Source: Diphasiastrum complanatum (taxonomy: Eukaryota; Streptophyta; Lycopodiopsida; Lycopodiales; Lycopodiaceae). From it: a DNA stretch of 64,000 nt. A program made the translations under genes and the position numbers. Below, piece by piece: positions 8,933-20,530 of the stretch. Every line of letters starts with the position of its first letter. Position 1 is the stretch's first letter. The stretch spans positions 51,849,298 through 51,913,297 of the forward strand of contig CM055099.1 of the NCBI GenBank assembly GCA_029204225.1, given 5' to 3'. The notes under the pieces were generated by a model. That model was not told the DNA's origin, did no database searches, and was given only the letters and a program-made list of their open reading frames with translations.

Positions 8933-11648
8933 ATTTCTCATTGGTCCAAAAAATTTCAAACTGCTGATTATGCTTTGTAAATGGCATGTGAAAAAGTCAA
9001 AGACTCCATTACGCAATGGAATGAGCCGGGCACAGCCCATTCTACCCGGTTCGGCTTTCCAAAAATATTTAGGCCCTCACCCAATTTTTTTCGGAAAATC
9101 TTACCGGGCATAATGGCCTGTGTGGCTCCTTCCATAATACGTTACAATCAAAAGATTTTTACACAATGTTATTATGAATCCAATAGTCATTATTAAGACT
9201 CGCAAGTGGATTGGGTTCAATCTGTCCAAAATCCCTATACATATATGAAATCAACAAAGAATCATAGATATATCTACCAAAATTGGCAAGTATTTCTCTT
9301 ATGCTAAATTTTTGCTTTTCCATGACATTGTGTGAATACATATAGTATACATGCATGCAATTGTGTTAGCTCCCATCATTTATGCATGATGGTATAAATC
9401 TACAAGGCCCAAAAGAGAACAATATTCAAAATACAAAATGAGTAGCACAACTAAAAGAATGAAAAATAAATATCAAAACACTCACAACTATGTAAATATG
9501 ATGATCATGATTTATGAAGATTTATGATTCAACTTGAGATGCTTATAAAAATGTTGAGGAGACACTTGTTAAATCAACTATTGTCCTAAAAATGTTGAGG
9601 TGACACTTTTTAAATCAACTATCCTCCTAATGATGCTCTAAAGTCAAAGATTGTAGCTTTCCTTCAAGATTTGATAGTTTAAGTTTGCTCGTTTGTATTG
9701 TTAGAAAATCCCTTTTGATGTAGATGCATCAATCCCCAAATATTGTCAAGTAATTTCTTGGTATCTGATTTGTCTTTCTCAACATGAAAAATGCTAGAAT
9801 TGATCTCCTTGAGCCGTTTTGAACTCAAAACACTTATTGATTTAATCATTCTTTATTAAATCACTAATAAGTCCTATGTGGCATTTAAACCTTGGGGTAA
9901 CATGAGTTTGTGTCTAGTCTAGCAAGGGTTTATGCTATGTTTAGTAGGGTGAAAAGGCAGTTTTGGACCTATATTTAGTAGAGTGAAAATAAGAATTAAT
10001 CATAGGGTGGATCATCAAATGTTGAAAAGAAAATTTGTTTAAAGACTAATGGCCTTTCAAATATCCGATTCTAAAACAAGAAAACCTCGTAATTTATGTT
10101 TGAAAGTTCAAAAATTCAAAATAAATAAAGTGGAAACTTAATATATGGTTGCAAAAGCCCACATTTGGTAGGCACATTTTGGCCATCACAATGGCATTGT
10201 GGGACCAGTTTGCCCATCTAGAGCTGCACCAGAGCAACATAAGAGCTTTGCTGCCTTAAAGCCATTAAGGCTCTAATGACCCTTAGTCAAGGTTTAGGTC
10301 ATGACCTGGCTAATGTATATAGACGACTAATGGGCCATCAAAATAAACACACCATGTCATGTGCCAAATCCCAAAGTAATAGCAATAACAATGATAGTAA
10401 AGCTAATAGCAAGAAGAGAACAAGACAATCAAGATAGCATCTCCATACAAAGCTAGAAAGATGGAGATCACTATAGAATTACATTAGTAATGGAAAGAAT
10501 AGTACAAAGGTATGAACATGAGCATTGATTCATGTGGATAGGGCACATGAGACCTAGCAAAGGAGATTCCCATAGCTCATATTCACAAGGAGGAAGCAAG
10601 AAGCTCTCACCTGCAAATGAGCCAAAAGATTCACAAATTGATGTCTCTTCCTAGTTATAGATAATGCTCTTACTTAATTGAACATAACTATCTTGAGGAA
10701 TAGTTAGCCCTTGTTAAGTATTAGTTATCCTTATTAATTATTTTGGGGGGCCTAAAGAAGGAACCACCTTGTTCTTAAGGCTAATAGCTCCTTTTGGGCC
10801 TACAAAGCTTACATTGGATATTATCTTGTGTATAACCATGGATGTACTAAAAGTACATGACACGCCACACACGCACGCAAGCACGCATGCATGCACGGAC
10901 GCGCGTGTGCACACAGAAAGACACAGTCACAGTCACATTCTAAATTCAAATTCAAGTAAGTTTTTCACTTTACAAACCAAATTTCAAAGTTTTAAATTGG
11001 ATTGATCATCTTGAATTTTGATAAATGGTTCGTGCAATCTCGTAAGGTTCTTGTATAGCTGTTGATGCATTTCAATTGCCATCTTATTATTGATTGATAG
11101 TAACCATTTGAAGCTTCTTGATATGTAGTTGTGCTAAAATACATTGATACATTCTGCCCCATTGATCATGGCACCATTTACATGTCAAACTATCACAAGA
11201 ATATGCGACCACTCATAATGTAGAGGGCATTCATCGGATTTTGAGACAACGAGACAATGGAGATATCAGGGAGGGTGCCATATAGATTTGTGGATTGATG
11301 GATCTCTGTATCCACCCGATCCATTGAACAATTTAAGCCCTAGTTTTAAAGATGTTCATAGTTTGCTAAGGTTTGTTGGAGATGGTACCCAAGGGCTTCT
11401 TGGTTATTTCCATGCCCTTGATGCAAAACGAAAACAAGCAAAAAACTTAGCAACCCTCATACAATCATTTGTGGTGAATATGCAAACAACTATATAAGGA
11501 TTGCATGTGGAAAAAGACGCTTTAAATTTAGCACTAGATGAAGCAACTTTAAAGTTATCCAAGGCAATGAAAGAGAGAGAACAATATGTCTTATGTTGAA
11601 AAACTTCATACAAAGTAAAATTTTGGACAAACATTTCTTTGAGGCCAA
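8933..11648. other. Unassigned intergenic sequence
   Basis: No gene recognised. Contents: a 41-base tandem duplication at 9551-9632 (ATGTTGAGG.GACACTT... twice); an alternating purine-pyrimidine, ACGC-rich tract at 10861-10915; and a coding-like stretch at 11288-11600. The last reads as a short frame (69 codons) followed after a stop by a charged, helix-like segment (LALDEATLKLSKAMKERE). It is cut off by the C1 LTR at 11649. Confidence 0.45.
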
Positions 11649-11912
11649 TGTTAGAAATCAATGATAAATTTCATTGTTACTGTTTACGAGGTACATTAAT
11701 GTTGACAGTTGTGACTAGCTGTCATTAGCCGTAGGGTAGTCTATTATTCTACTCGTAGGTCTTCTCTCTCTATCAGGGGTTCAAGGTTTATTTGTAATTT
11801 TTTATATTCAGTATGTTGTAGAGTGATAGTGTGATTGTGCGTGTTCTTCTTCCGCCTTCTTGTGGTGAATGCTTGTGGTGAATGCTTGATGTTGCATATC
11901 TGATTGTTGACA
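11649..11912 (+). mobile_element. Copia family C1, copy A: 5' LTR
   Basis: TG...CA-bounded 264-base LTR (TGTTAGAAATC ... TTGTTGACA) directly followed by the Met-initiator primer site. It is about 80-85% alike to the LTRs at 37132-37411 and, reverse-complemented, 25442-25704. It contains a short CT stretch and ends with the TTCTTCCGCC stretch shared by all three. No 3' LTR of this copy is present. Confidence 0.9.
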
Positions 11913-11924
11913 TGGTATCAGAGC
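11913..11924 (+). other. Primer binding site of C1 copy A
   Basis: TGGTATCAGAGC directly abuts the LTR end. Confidence 0.9.
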
Positions 11925-12433
11925 AGTGATAGTCCTGCGTGCCTAATCAGTGGATATAACTTGTCACAGGCTCCGCAATGAAGTGAGAAAGTCCTTCACA
12001 GGAGGTGAAAGCTTGGAGAGACAAAAACGGCTAGAAGAAATCCTTCTTTGGTGTATTTTGCAGGTTTGGAGATCAGAATCATCAGTGGGGAATGAAGACA
12101 CAGTCCTGGAGGCATCAAAAAGGCCTAGGCAGCATCAGACAGATTGAAAATCTATTGAGTGGGGAGATTTTTACAACACTTCCTAGTTGTTGTGAAAAGC
12201 AGAGTCCCGGAGGCATCAAAAGGCCAGGGCAGTATCAGACAGATTGAAAATCTATTGAGTGGGGGAGATTTTTACAATACTTCTGAGTTGTTGTGGAAAA
12301 TGCTATTTGTGTGAGAGGTTTGCCAAGAAATCTCTCATTTGTCTGTTTGGAGTATCGCAAATCACACTAGACAGTGTCTAGTACTGCCATTCAAAGTTAG
12401 GAGGCTTCATACTTTTCACATTACATATATGTA

Positions 12434-12435
<2 letters not shown>
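11925..12435 (+). mobile_element. C1 copy A leader (interrupted)
   Basis: Matches the leaders of copies B and C. It includes a 65-codon open frame (11950-12147, ends HQTD then stop) that also stays open in the other two copies but has no ATG. Two tandem copies of a roughly 95-base block follow (GGAGGCATCAAAA ... TTGTTGTG, about 12107 and 12207). Homology to copy C continues to the CTTTCACATTA stretch near 12420 and is then lost at the AT/GC palindrome cluster; the gag and pol of this copy are absent. Confidence 0.75.
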
Positions 12436-12477
<42 letters not shown>

Positions 12478-12541
12478 ATCCAAAAAAAAAAGAGGAGGGA
12501 GCTCGTCCGCAGCGGCGGTGGATTCTCTCTTTTGCTTATTT

Positions 12542-12602
<61 letters not shown>

Positions 12603-12717
12603 ATATTCAAATATATATATGATAGTCATATATATATATATATATTTTATTAAAGAAAAAAGAGAGGAGAGAGCCCACCGGTCGCGGCGGGTGGGCTCTC
12701 TCCTTTGCTTTTTTTTT

Positions 12718-12784
<67 letters not shown>
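12436..12784. repeat. Cluster of AT microsatellites and GC-rich palindromes (cluster 1)
   Basis: Order: (TA)n 12436-12475; palindrome P1 about 12490-12533 (decayed); (TA)n 12547-12599; short AT runs to 12645; palindrome P2 12656-12705; (TA)n 12723-12784. P2 is a near-perfect inverted repeat: an AAAAAAGAGAGG arm, then GAGAGAGCCCACC, a GC loop with TCGCGG, then the complement. Two more units of the same kind lie at 18922-19222. The whole block can fold into long hairpins. Confidence 0.9.
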
Positions 12785-12786
<2 letters not shown>

Positions 12787-13311
12787 TGCTATTTCATTCA
12801 AGAAAACACAGGTTTCCAAGCAACTTTATTTTGATCCAAGATTCGTTGTTGGTAGTTCAAGTCCAGTTGTTCAAGCTTCCTTAGGTATCTGAGCTGGCAG
12901 ATGTTGATGCTTCTCTTTCTCATCAATTTTCGTTATGTTCATCATTAGATCATTACTTGGAACGAGTACTGGACATTATTACTCAAAACAAAGATCTTTG
13001 ATCCTTTTGACAAATGGTTTTCTTGAAATGGCCTTAGAGAATATCAAGGATCAGCTGTCGATTTCTCGACTATATTTTTGAGCAGCAATGATGGGAGGGT
13101 CTTGGGAATCTCACTTCACGTCAGGGACAACCTCAAAGTGGATTGCAGGAGCCCATCGTTGTTTTTTGCCACAGAATTTGGATTTTAATACTGTTCGACT
13201 CGACTTTATGGAGAAGGTGCATTACCATTTAATACAGATTAGTCGTGAAGCCAATAAAAGTCCCCAATAACTACATCTTGCAGGTGTCGTGAGACCGCCA
13301 CCAGTTTTGAT
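12785..13311. other. Unassigned sequence
   Basis: A 60-codon frame (13088-13270, + strand) and neighbouring frames look like decayed coding sequence, but no family is recognised. No repeat structure was seen. Confidence 0.35.
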
Positions 13312-14035
13312 GGGGGATACTTTTGGAGGGTTTGCGGATCCCAAGGCAACCCTAACCCTAGTTTATAAGTGAGGGGGATTTGGCACCTTGCGTGTGTAAG
13401 TCCAACCTGATGACCACATAGTTATTTGATTGATTAGAATGTTAATAAAAGGACTTTAGGCCTTTTTGAGGGACTTTTGATGTTGCAGGGCCTAAATGTC
13501 AAGTTAAGTGAATAAGTTGGGTTTCTCACACTTTTTTAAGTTTGAATTAAAAGAGAGGCAAGACTGGACCAATAGGATTCAAAGGCCAGGGCCCTCCTCT
13601 TTACTATAAAAAGGGACCAACTCAAGTTGCTCCTGATGTTCATTTCCTCATTTCAATAAAGCAAATTGGTTCTCTTTAGAAATGGATTGATGAATGTCCT
13701 TGCTCTCTATTACTTTTTCTCCATCTCTCATGCTTTATTTGGATTTTTAGCTAATTGTTGGATCTGATTGTTATTGGGATTGCATGTTATTATACTTTTT
13801 ATGAGAGAGAAAGGAAGAGAGAGAAAGAGTAAGTTATCTTTGTTGTAGATCTAGTGTTAGCGGATGTAGTGTTAATGCTTAGGGTTAATGGAGGTTAGAG
13901 TTAGATTTGGATCTTCCATTCATGCTGAAATCTGAACTATACTATCGCTCTCATGGAAACGAATCTATGCGTGACAACTAACTTCGTCTCTTTGATGCTA
14001 GATTGATTACATCTTGGATTCAAGTTAGGCACGGA
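13312..14035 (+). mobile_element. LTR-like repeat L6, copy A (most complete)
   Basis: About 720 bases sharing long stretches with 39429-39650 (5' part), 43412-44060 (all but the 5' end) and 57790-58030 (3' part). Copies that keep the 5' end begin with TTGGAGGGTTTGCGGATCC (TGTTGG... in copy B), as LTRs do. It holds a CCAAT box (GGACCAATAGG), a TATA box (CTATAAAAAGG near 13602) and a CAATAAAG poly(A)-type signal near 13655 in LTR order, then a GAGAGAAAG-rich block. No standard primer site follows, so the superfamily is not determined. Confidence 0.65.
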
Positions 14036-14639
14036 AAGAAACCCACTACAAACGTTCTCGGGAGAAATGAAAGAATTCGAATGCACTACTTTCGAGACAT
14101 GGACGACTGGTTGTACTTTCAGCAGCTCTTCCATGAGCGAAGCTGGGTTTCATCTCACCTGAGCCAAGGTCGGACCAAAGCTTGAATGATTGGCCGAGTA
14201 TAAAGTCCTCAATCCAAGGATCCTATTCTAAGAATGCCAAACACAAGTGGTGGACAAACCAACCCAACCAAATCTAGATCAAACGGATCTATTCCCCAAA
14301 CTATGGATCAATCACAAAGAGGAATGAGGCATCACACCAGCAACATCTTGCCGCCGGTCATGCTATCAAGCATACACTAGTGAGAGCCCAATAGGTATAC
14401 TTATACCCTCCAAGGCCCATGCACCACTAGTAGTGCACTGTGACACCTCACTAGACACCTCTGCAGCCTATCTAGGCCACGTCATCCAGTTCCCCAATGA
14501 CTCACTGATAGACCCATACAAATCCACCATCAAGTGTTTAGGCCTACAACCATTAATTATGACCATGTACACATAAGTGCCCCAAATCCCTTATAGTCAC
14601 AATTAACTTACGGGTTGTCGGTCTACCGGTCCCTAGCGT
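14036..14639. other. Unassigned sequence
   Basis: Lies between L6 and the gypsy integrase fragment. On the minus strand it would be the 3' flank of that integrase, but no chromodomain, polypurine tract or LTR could be recognised. Confidence 0.35.
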
Positions 14640-15480
14640 GGATACGATGCTCTTCTTCACGTAGACTCTTCTTGAGACGACTTACGTGAAATACGGGATG
14701 CACTTGCGATCCTTCCAGGAGTTCCAATTGGTAAGCTAAGGATTTGATATTTTTCAAGATCTTATAGAGTCCTCTATATCTAGGGGACGATTAGTAATGC
14801 TAGTCGGTACGCATTACACTTGAATCCATCTAAATTCTCAAAAAATACCCAATCCCCCAATTGGAAGTCTCTCATTAGAGGAGTTATAAATCCAAAAAAG
14901 ACCCTTTGTAGATATTCTTTTTATATTTTTTCTCAATTTTTTCTTACACATGGACCAATCAGAACACTCAAATTTGAAATCTACGTAACGTAACTTTTTG
15001 AGTCCACGCTAAAATTGGCATAACTTTTTAGTGGTATGTCCAAATTTAGAGAAGTTTGGTGCATTGGAAAGAGCTTGACAAGGGCTTTCCAATGATATAT
15101 TAGATGATATACTTCTAAGCTACAATTAAAAAGTTATGACAAGTCAAAAGTATTAGTGTTATAATATTTTAATAATATAAACTACATCTTGCACGAATTC
15201 TTAAAGGGTCTTTTTGGAGCTCAAAACTCCTCTAATGTGGTGATCTTTTCAGACTTGCATCAAGTCGGTCCCCATCCTGGGTACCCTAGACATTCTCACG
15301 TGCAATCCGTAGCATTTCCTGCATATCATGTAGAAAATCTGCTACTTTCTGAAACTTGAACGCCCGAGTCTCTCCCTCAATGGGTGATATAGGTTCAAAA
15401 CTATACGTAAGCACGCACGGGCTATAACTGGTAGCCAAATGTTTATAACTCAATCTCCATCAAGGGTAACACCCTCTCCG
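14640..15480 (-). pseudogene. Ty3/gypsy integrase C-terminal fragment, split by an insertion
   Basis: The minus-strand part right of the insertion (15480-15233) reads YSPCVLTYSFEPISPIEGE ... FLHDMQEMLRIARENV, the gypsy integrase end that contacts DNA. The part left of it (14877-14640) reads as the FQLGDWV-like block, then KSLAYQLELLEGSQVHPVFH and VSRLKKSL, the conserved chromovirus-type C-terminal domain. The two halves join cleanly once 14878-15232 is removed. Stops and frameshifts make it non-functional. No reverse transcriptase or RNase H lies upstream, so only the 3' end survives. Confidence 0.8.
14878..15232. mobile_element. Non-autonomous DNA element (MITE-like) with terminal inverted repeats
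   Basis: 355 bases bounded by GAGGAGTT ... AACTCCTC. The inverted arms extend to about 35 bases: after GAGGAGTT, a variable 7-9 bases, then CCAAAAA(A)GACCCTTT on the left and AAAGGGTCTTTTTGG on the right. The flanks are TA on both sides, and the symmetry extends to ATTA/TAAT. It is AT-rich with no coding frame. It sits inside a gypsy integrase reading frame and so is a later insertion. TA duplication would fit a Tc1/mariner-type or PIF-type MITE; the superfamily is not settled. Confidence 0.75.
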
Positions 15481-16771
15481 AGGAGATTGCTAAAATATGA
15501 ATACAAATTTTAACTAATCTTCTGATCATGTAGGTAATCTTTCTTTTAACCGATCAAGTATAACTAGAATTTGAACTATGATTCGTCAATCATAATTCAT
15601 CGGATTTTTGTCCTATACTCAATAAAAGAATGTGATACCCTCACATAGGCAATAATCAATGATCAGAAAATCTTTTAAGCTTAGAGACATCTCTAGTTTA
15701 GCAAATACGGCCGACCAAAAGCGACTCGTGAACTTCGAATCGTGAATGTTCATAATGTCACTTTGGTACCGTAAAGCCTAAACAGACACTCTATAACTAC
15801 TTGGTCTATACACGAAGAAACATAGTCGATTTGGTAAGGTTATCAGTCGTACCAAAATTCCACTAACCTGTTTATTCATCCGGGATATGAACAATATCCT
15901 CTCCTATGGATTAGGTATATCTTGGAATTCTAAGTTATGATGCTCCAATCCCAACTCTCCAGAAACCTGAGACCATACCATATCATAAGAGCGTATTACA
16001 ATTTTTAAAAGACACATGAGTTGTTCCAAAAAGTCTTTTTCCATCTGAAAAGTTATAGACCTTTCCAACTCACATACGGTGCCTATAAAAGGATTGCAAT
16101 CCCAAGAACGCCCTTACTTTAGACATGGCACAAATTGTCATTCCAAAGTTAGGATTCAAAGCATCCCGTTTTGATTCGTTCTATTCGCTGCCCAAGAAAT
16201 AACATTTGCCTCCCGCTGTCAACATTCCAGAACTTAATCTTGGCAATGGTGTTTGTCGACCTAACCTTGGGATCTTCGCATAGTTTGACCTGAAAAGTAC
16301 CACCAAAAACATACTCTTGTTCCAAGCGGGTGCCGCTTTTTCCACCCTCCCAGGACATAGTTGATTTTGTGTCTGCACTTCAAATATGATTATTCCTCTA
16401 TTAATCTATGAGTATTCTTCTCGAGATTATGAGAAATTTGATTCATGCGTAGTATGAATTTATTCGCAGAGAAAAAACTAGTGATAAATTTGGGAGAAAG
16501 GTAATAACCGGCAAAGCCCACCAACTTTGTTTTTTTTTTTTCCTTTACGAAAGAAAAAACAAAAGTGCGCTTTTCGCTGCTGTCTTTCAAGCCATCTTTT
16601 GTCAACACCTTCCGAGACCTTCGAGCTCACACTCGGGATTAACCTTGTTGAGGAAGTGTTGTAAGCCAGAGTAGAGTGCACTGGTCCTAGCACAAGGCAA
16701 AGAACAAAACAAACACAGCCACCTGCTGCGGTCTCGATGAGGGGATTCGATTGTTGAGATCCGTTATTTTT
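15481..16771. other. Unassigned sequence with one short frame
   Basis: No recognised gene. A 69-codon minus-strand frame (16149-16358, MSWEGGKSGTRLEQEY...) and overlapping frames look like possible retroelement coding remnants but match no motif I can name. 16523-16542 is a run of T. Confidence 0.35.
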
Positions 16772-17269
16772 TCAATCTTTTTTTGCAAGATGACGCATTG
16801 CACGTGCCCCTCCATGTTGTCGAGAGAGTGAAAAATGTAAAGGGAGGTTGTGCCAAGGCCCACCTCCTCGCCCCCAAAAATGGGGGGAGATACTGATGGG
16901 TGAATTTAGCCCTCTCTCCCACCCAAAAAAGTAGAATTTTTGGGGAAGCTCAATCCTCCCCTTCTTCTCCCCACCCACTTTCCCCCACCAAAAAAAAAGA
17001 AAATTGTGGGGCTTGGGGATGGGACCTCTTTATTTTGGCAAGAATGAGACCTCTCCCCCACAAATCAGAGATCGAATGTGGCCGGAGGTCGCCTCACTAT
17101 GGCCTGTCATGTAGGCCTGCCACATGGCAAACCATGCAGGCTTGGAATTTTGCCACGTGGCAAGCCACATAGGCCTACCATAGGCTTTGTGTGGTAGGCG
17201 TTGGTGTTATAATATATATATATATATATAAAAAATTTTATGTCCCATTTATTAAGTTTTTTAATTAAG
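16772..17269. other. C-rich/polypurine stretch and CACGTG motifs
   Basis: 16850-17060 is rich in CCCCC(A)n and CTCCCC blocks. 17100-17190 repeats GCCACRTGGC-type motifs (including CCACGTGG). A (TA)n run lies at 17211-17229. No gene recognised. Confidence 0.5.
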
Positions 17270-17880
17270 GTTAAACTATTTTAAGGCTTTCTAGATTTTT
17301 TTTTGTAGGGTTTTTAAGTTTCTTACAAGTTTTAATTTTGTATTATGGTTTTTTAAGATTTAGCCCCATTTTTAATAATACTTCTCTTTTTTTCTCATTT
17401 TTTAAAGTTTTTTTTTATTATTTACATAGTTTAAAAGTACTCATCTTGCTTTTAATTTTTTTTACATTTTTTAATTGTTCTTAGAGTTTTTTTTTTATGT
17501 TGTTCCTTTTTTTTTTAATTTCTCCATTTTTTTAGATAATTTTTTTTTTTTATTTTTTAGATTTTTTCATTTTCTTAAGCTTATTTTTGGTTTTTTTTTA
17601 AGATTTTTACATAAAATTATAGTTTTGAATTTTTTTGAATTTTTTTATACTATTTTGATGTTTTTAGAGTTTTTATTTTTAAAAGCTTATTTTTGGTTTT
17701 TTTGGGGATTTTTTACATACAATTATTGTTTTAATTTTTTTGGGATTTTTTATACTATTTTGATTTTTATAGGTTTTTTACACTATTTTAGCTACGTATG
17801 TTAGCTTTCCATAGGTTTTTTATTTGTTTTTTTTTATTTTGAGGTTTTTTTTTCCTACTTTTGTATTATCAAGTTCATGG
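17270..17880. repeat. Strongly T-biased tract with a 106-base tandem duplication
   Basis: About 600 bases in which the plus strand is mostly T, with very little C. Inside it a unit starting AAGCTTATTTTTGG at 17577 recurs at 17683 (period 106), both copies containing a TTTACATA.AATTAT segment and a TATACTATTTTGAT segment. Any long Phe-rich frame here is a by-product of the T bias. Confidence 0.75.
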
Positions 17881-18400
17881 AAGGGATGAGGAGAAAGGAG
17901 AGCAAAGTTGAAGCCCCAAATATTCCCATATGCATTTGTGCAACATCAACACTTTTCAAGCTATATATAGACTCTTCAACTAGTTGATTTTGCAACCATT
18001 GGGGGTATGAATTTCCATTTTACTAAAATGGATCTCAATTAACCTTTATTATGGAGTTCTTATGTCTTATTGACATGTGGCATAGCATTTGTCCCATAAG
18101 CATTTATGGAATTTGACTATGAAAAAAAAACATATTAGAGCTGCGGTACTTTTATGAATGGTTTATGGTTTGTTGTTGGTGTGTACATATGGGCATTGTA
18201 ATTACTGATTTAGTAAATGTGTTGGTAAACTTAATTTACGTGTGTAGGTTGTGGTTGTTAAGCGTGGTAGTTACAACCAGTTTGTGGTTGCTAAACCACC
18301 AGAAATTGCTTGGGCCTTGACCACGTCTCACACGTACATCCTAGCCTTAAATATATACTTGATGACTAGAATCCTACTGTGTTCGATGGATGGAGAGAAG
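17881..18400. other. Unassigned sequence
   Basis: No gene, repeat or signal recognised. Confidence 0.4.
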
Positions 18401-18512
18401 GTTAGCATCTCCCTCGATAAGAATATGAAAAGCCTACGGGCTTTCAATTCACTGAGGTTAGCATCTCCCTCGATAAGGATGAGAAAAGCCTACGGGCTTT
18501 CATTTCACTGAG
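18401..18512. repeat. 56-base tandem duplication
   Basis: The block GTTAGCATCTCCCTCGATAA ... TCACTGAG occurs at 18401-18456 and 18457-18512 with about five differences, so it is a fairly recent duplication. Confidence 0.95.
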
Positions 18513-18921
18513 GTTTCTGCATTGCCATCTTCTGGTCCAACGTAGAACTATCTAATAAAAGTATGCTTAACCTACAGGGAGGTACTACTTCATCTTTTTG
18601 GATTGCCGTCGATTGGACTGGCTGGTTGTCAACTGTACCCTAAATCCATCATGAAAGCCTAAAACCAATTTTCTTTTTTCCAAACTTTTGTATTGGTTGG
18701 CATTTGTATTGCTTGGTATGTGCCATGATAATTCCATTTTGCGACATTTTAGGCATACAAATTATATTTTATAAAAAAACTCTCAAAATGTCCGGACTCG
18801 ATTTTTTTCAAGTTTCCTAAGATAGTTTATATATATATATCTCTCTCTCTCTCTTAAGATAATTTATATCCAAGTTGAATTTTTGATCTTCATGAAATGT
18901 GATCTTCATGAACTTTTTACT

Positions 18922-19226
<305 letters not shown>

Positions 19227-19253
19227 ATGGAGAGAGATTTGTGGTAGACTTTT

Positions 19254-19583
19254 GGAATGACTTGAATTTTTTTGAAAGACTTGAGTTTTTCAAAAGAGTC
19301 GAATTTTTGGAATGAATCGAATTTTTCTAATAGATCAAATTTTTCCAATGGATCGAATTTTTTGGATGACTCTAATTTTTCCAAAGGATCGAATTTTCGA
19401 AAGACTCGAATTTTTTTTCAAAGACTCAAATTTTTCCGAAGACTCGAATTTTTTCAAAGACTCGAATTTTTGGAACGACTCAAAATTTTCGAAAGACTCG
19501 AATTTTTCCAAAGACTCAAATTTTTCCAAAGACTCAAATTCTTTCAATGAACCGAGTTTTTCCAAAGGATCGAACTGTCAACT
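19254..19583. repeat. 18-base minisatellite, about 17 degenerate copies
   Basis: Unit AAAGACTCGAATTTTTCC with indels of 1-3 bases. Runs of exact 18-base spacing are seen near 19494-19547. Both strands stay open over the array (KDSNFS-type repeats on plus, FESLEK-type on minus), as expected when the unit length divides by three and lacks stops. I do not call it a gene. Confidence 0.85.
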
Positions 19584-19638
19584 CAAATTTTTTCGAAGGA
19601 CTCGATTTTAGATATTTTGCGCATGTGTATGGGTACAC

Positions 19639-19710
19639 CATGCATGCTCTTCCCCTCATCCATGCATGCACTTTTTCTAACGATGCATGTATGAGGAGGA
19701 AGATGCATGC
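19639..19710. repeat. Long imperfect hairpin rich in CATGCATG
   Basis: Left arm 19639-19670 and right arm 19681-19710 pair over about 30 bases around a 10-base loop; both arms carry CATGCATG at each end and CTCTTCCCCTCAT / ATGAGGAGGAAGA in the middle. CATGCATG is also the RY motif of seed promoters, but no gene start is near. Confidence 0.7.
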
Positions 19711-20530
19711 CCCCCCTCCCCCATGCATGCATATATATTTTTGTGTATGTGTAGACATGTATGGCCCATGGGAAGAGTGTATGTAGTATGTATGTATGCT
19801 AGAAGACTTGTGTCCTATACCCTATCTTTGAATTTTCTCAAGGTTTTGTAGTGATCAGCTGACAATGTGACTGATAATTACCATCACGTTTTGTTCTTGC
19901 AATTTGCTCTCATTTACTAATAATCCAAGAAAAATTATCAAGAAGAGAAAGTAAATTATAACGATTCTCATAAACTAGCTTATCGATATCCAAGGATGCA
20001 AAAAAAATACTAGAAAAATAATATAATATCTCAAATGGAATGTCAATGGCATTCAAAAAGTTATTTGAGGACATGGAGGAACAAGTCATATTGAATATGA
20101 TATCGGTTCAACGCGACTGAATGATTTTGGTGATGACTGAACAACTGCGCGCTTTGATTTAATATCGTTTTGACGAGACTGAAATTTTTCAGACGAGCAC
20201 ACATCAGAAGAGACTCATATCGCTTCAGCTCGTTTGAATGAATCCGACCGTGCACTGTAGGCGAAAGCGCCCGTCGATTCAATATCGTAAAAAAGAAAGA
20301 AAACAAAATGATGGACTTCAGAATAAAAGATCACGAAATCAAAATATGGAGAGTGGTGCCCATATTTATATCATATTCATGTTGATCACAACCATACATT
20401 TGTCAAGTAGTGAATTGAGGACCGCGGCCTATATTTATCCACCAAACCTTGCCAGAATAAATTAAATAGTCTATCACTAGATTATCCAAATCATCATTAG
20501 TTTGCTTCGAGAGATTCCTCATACATCTGA
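19711..20530. other. Unassigned sequence with degenerate repeats
   Basis: At 20099, 20161, 20216 and 20281 an (A)ATATCG.TT...CGA..CTGAA-like motif recurs every 55-65 bases, partly inverted; probably an old minisatellite. No gene recognised. Confidence 0.4.

Noticed and set aside
9159-9356. 65-codon minus frame (and similar 60-70 codon frames elsewhere in gaps)
   Set aside because: Short frames expected by chance in AT-rich DNA, with no motif, splice sites or homologue recognised.
17475-17804. 109-codon Phe-rich open frame
   Set aside because: A direct result of the T-rich strand; no start context, motif or varied composition.
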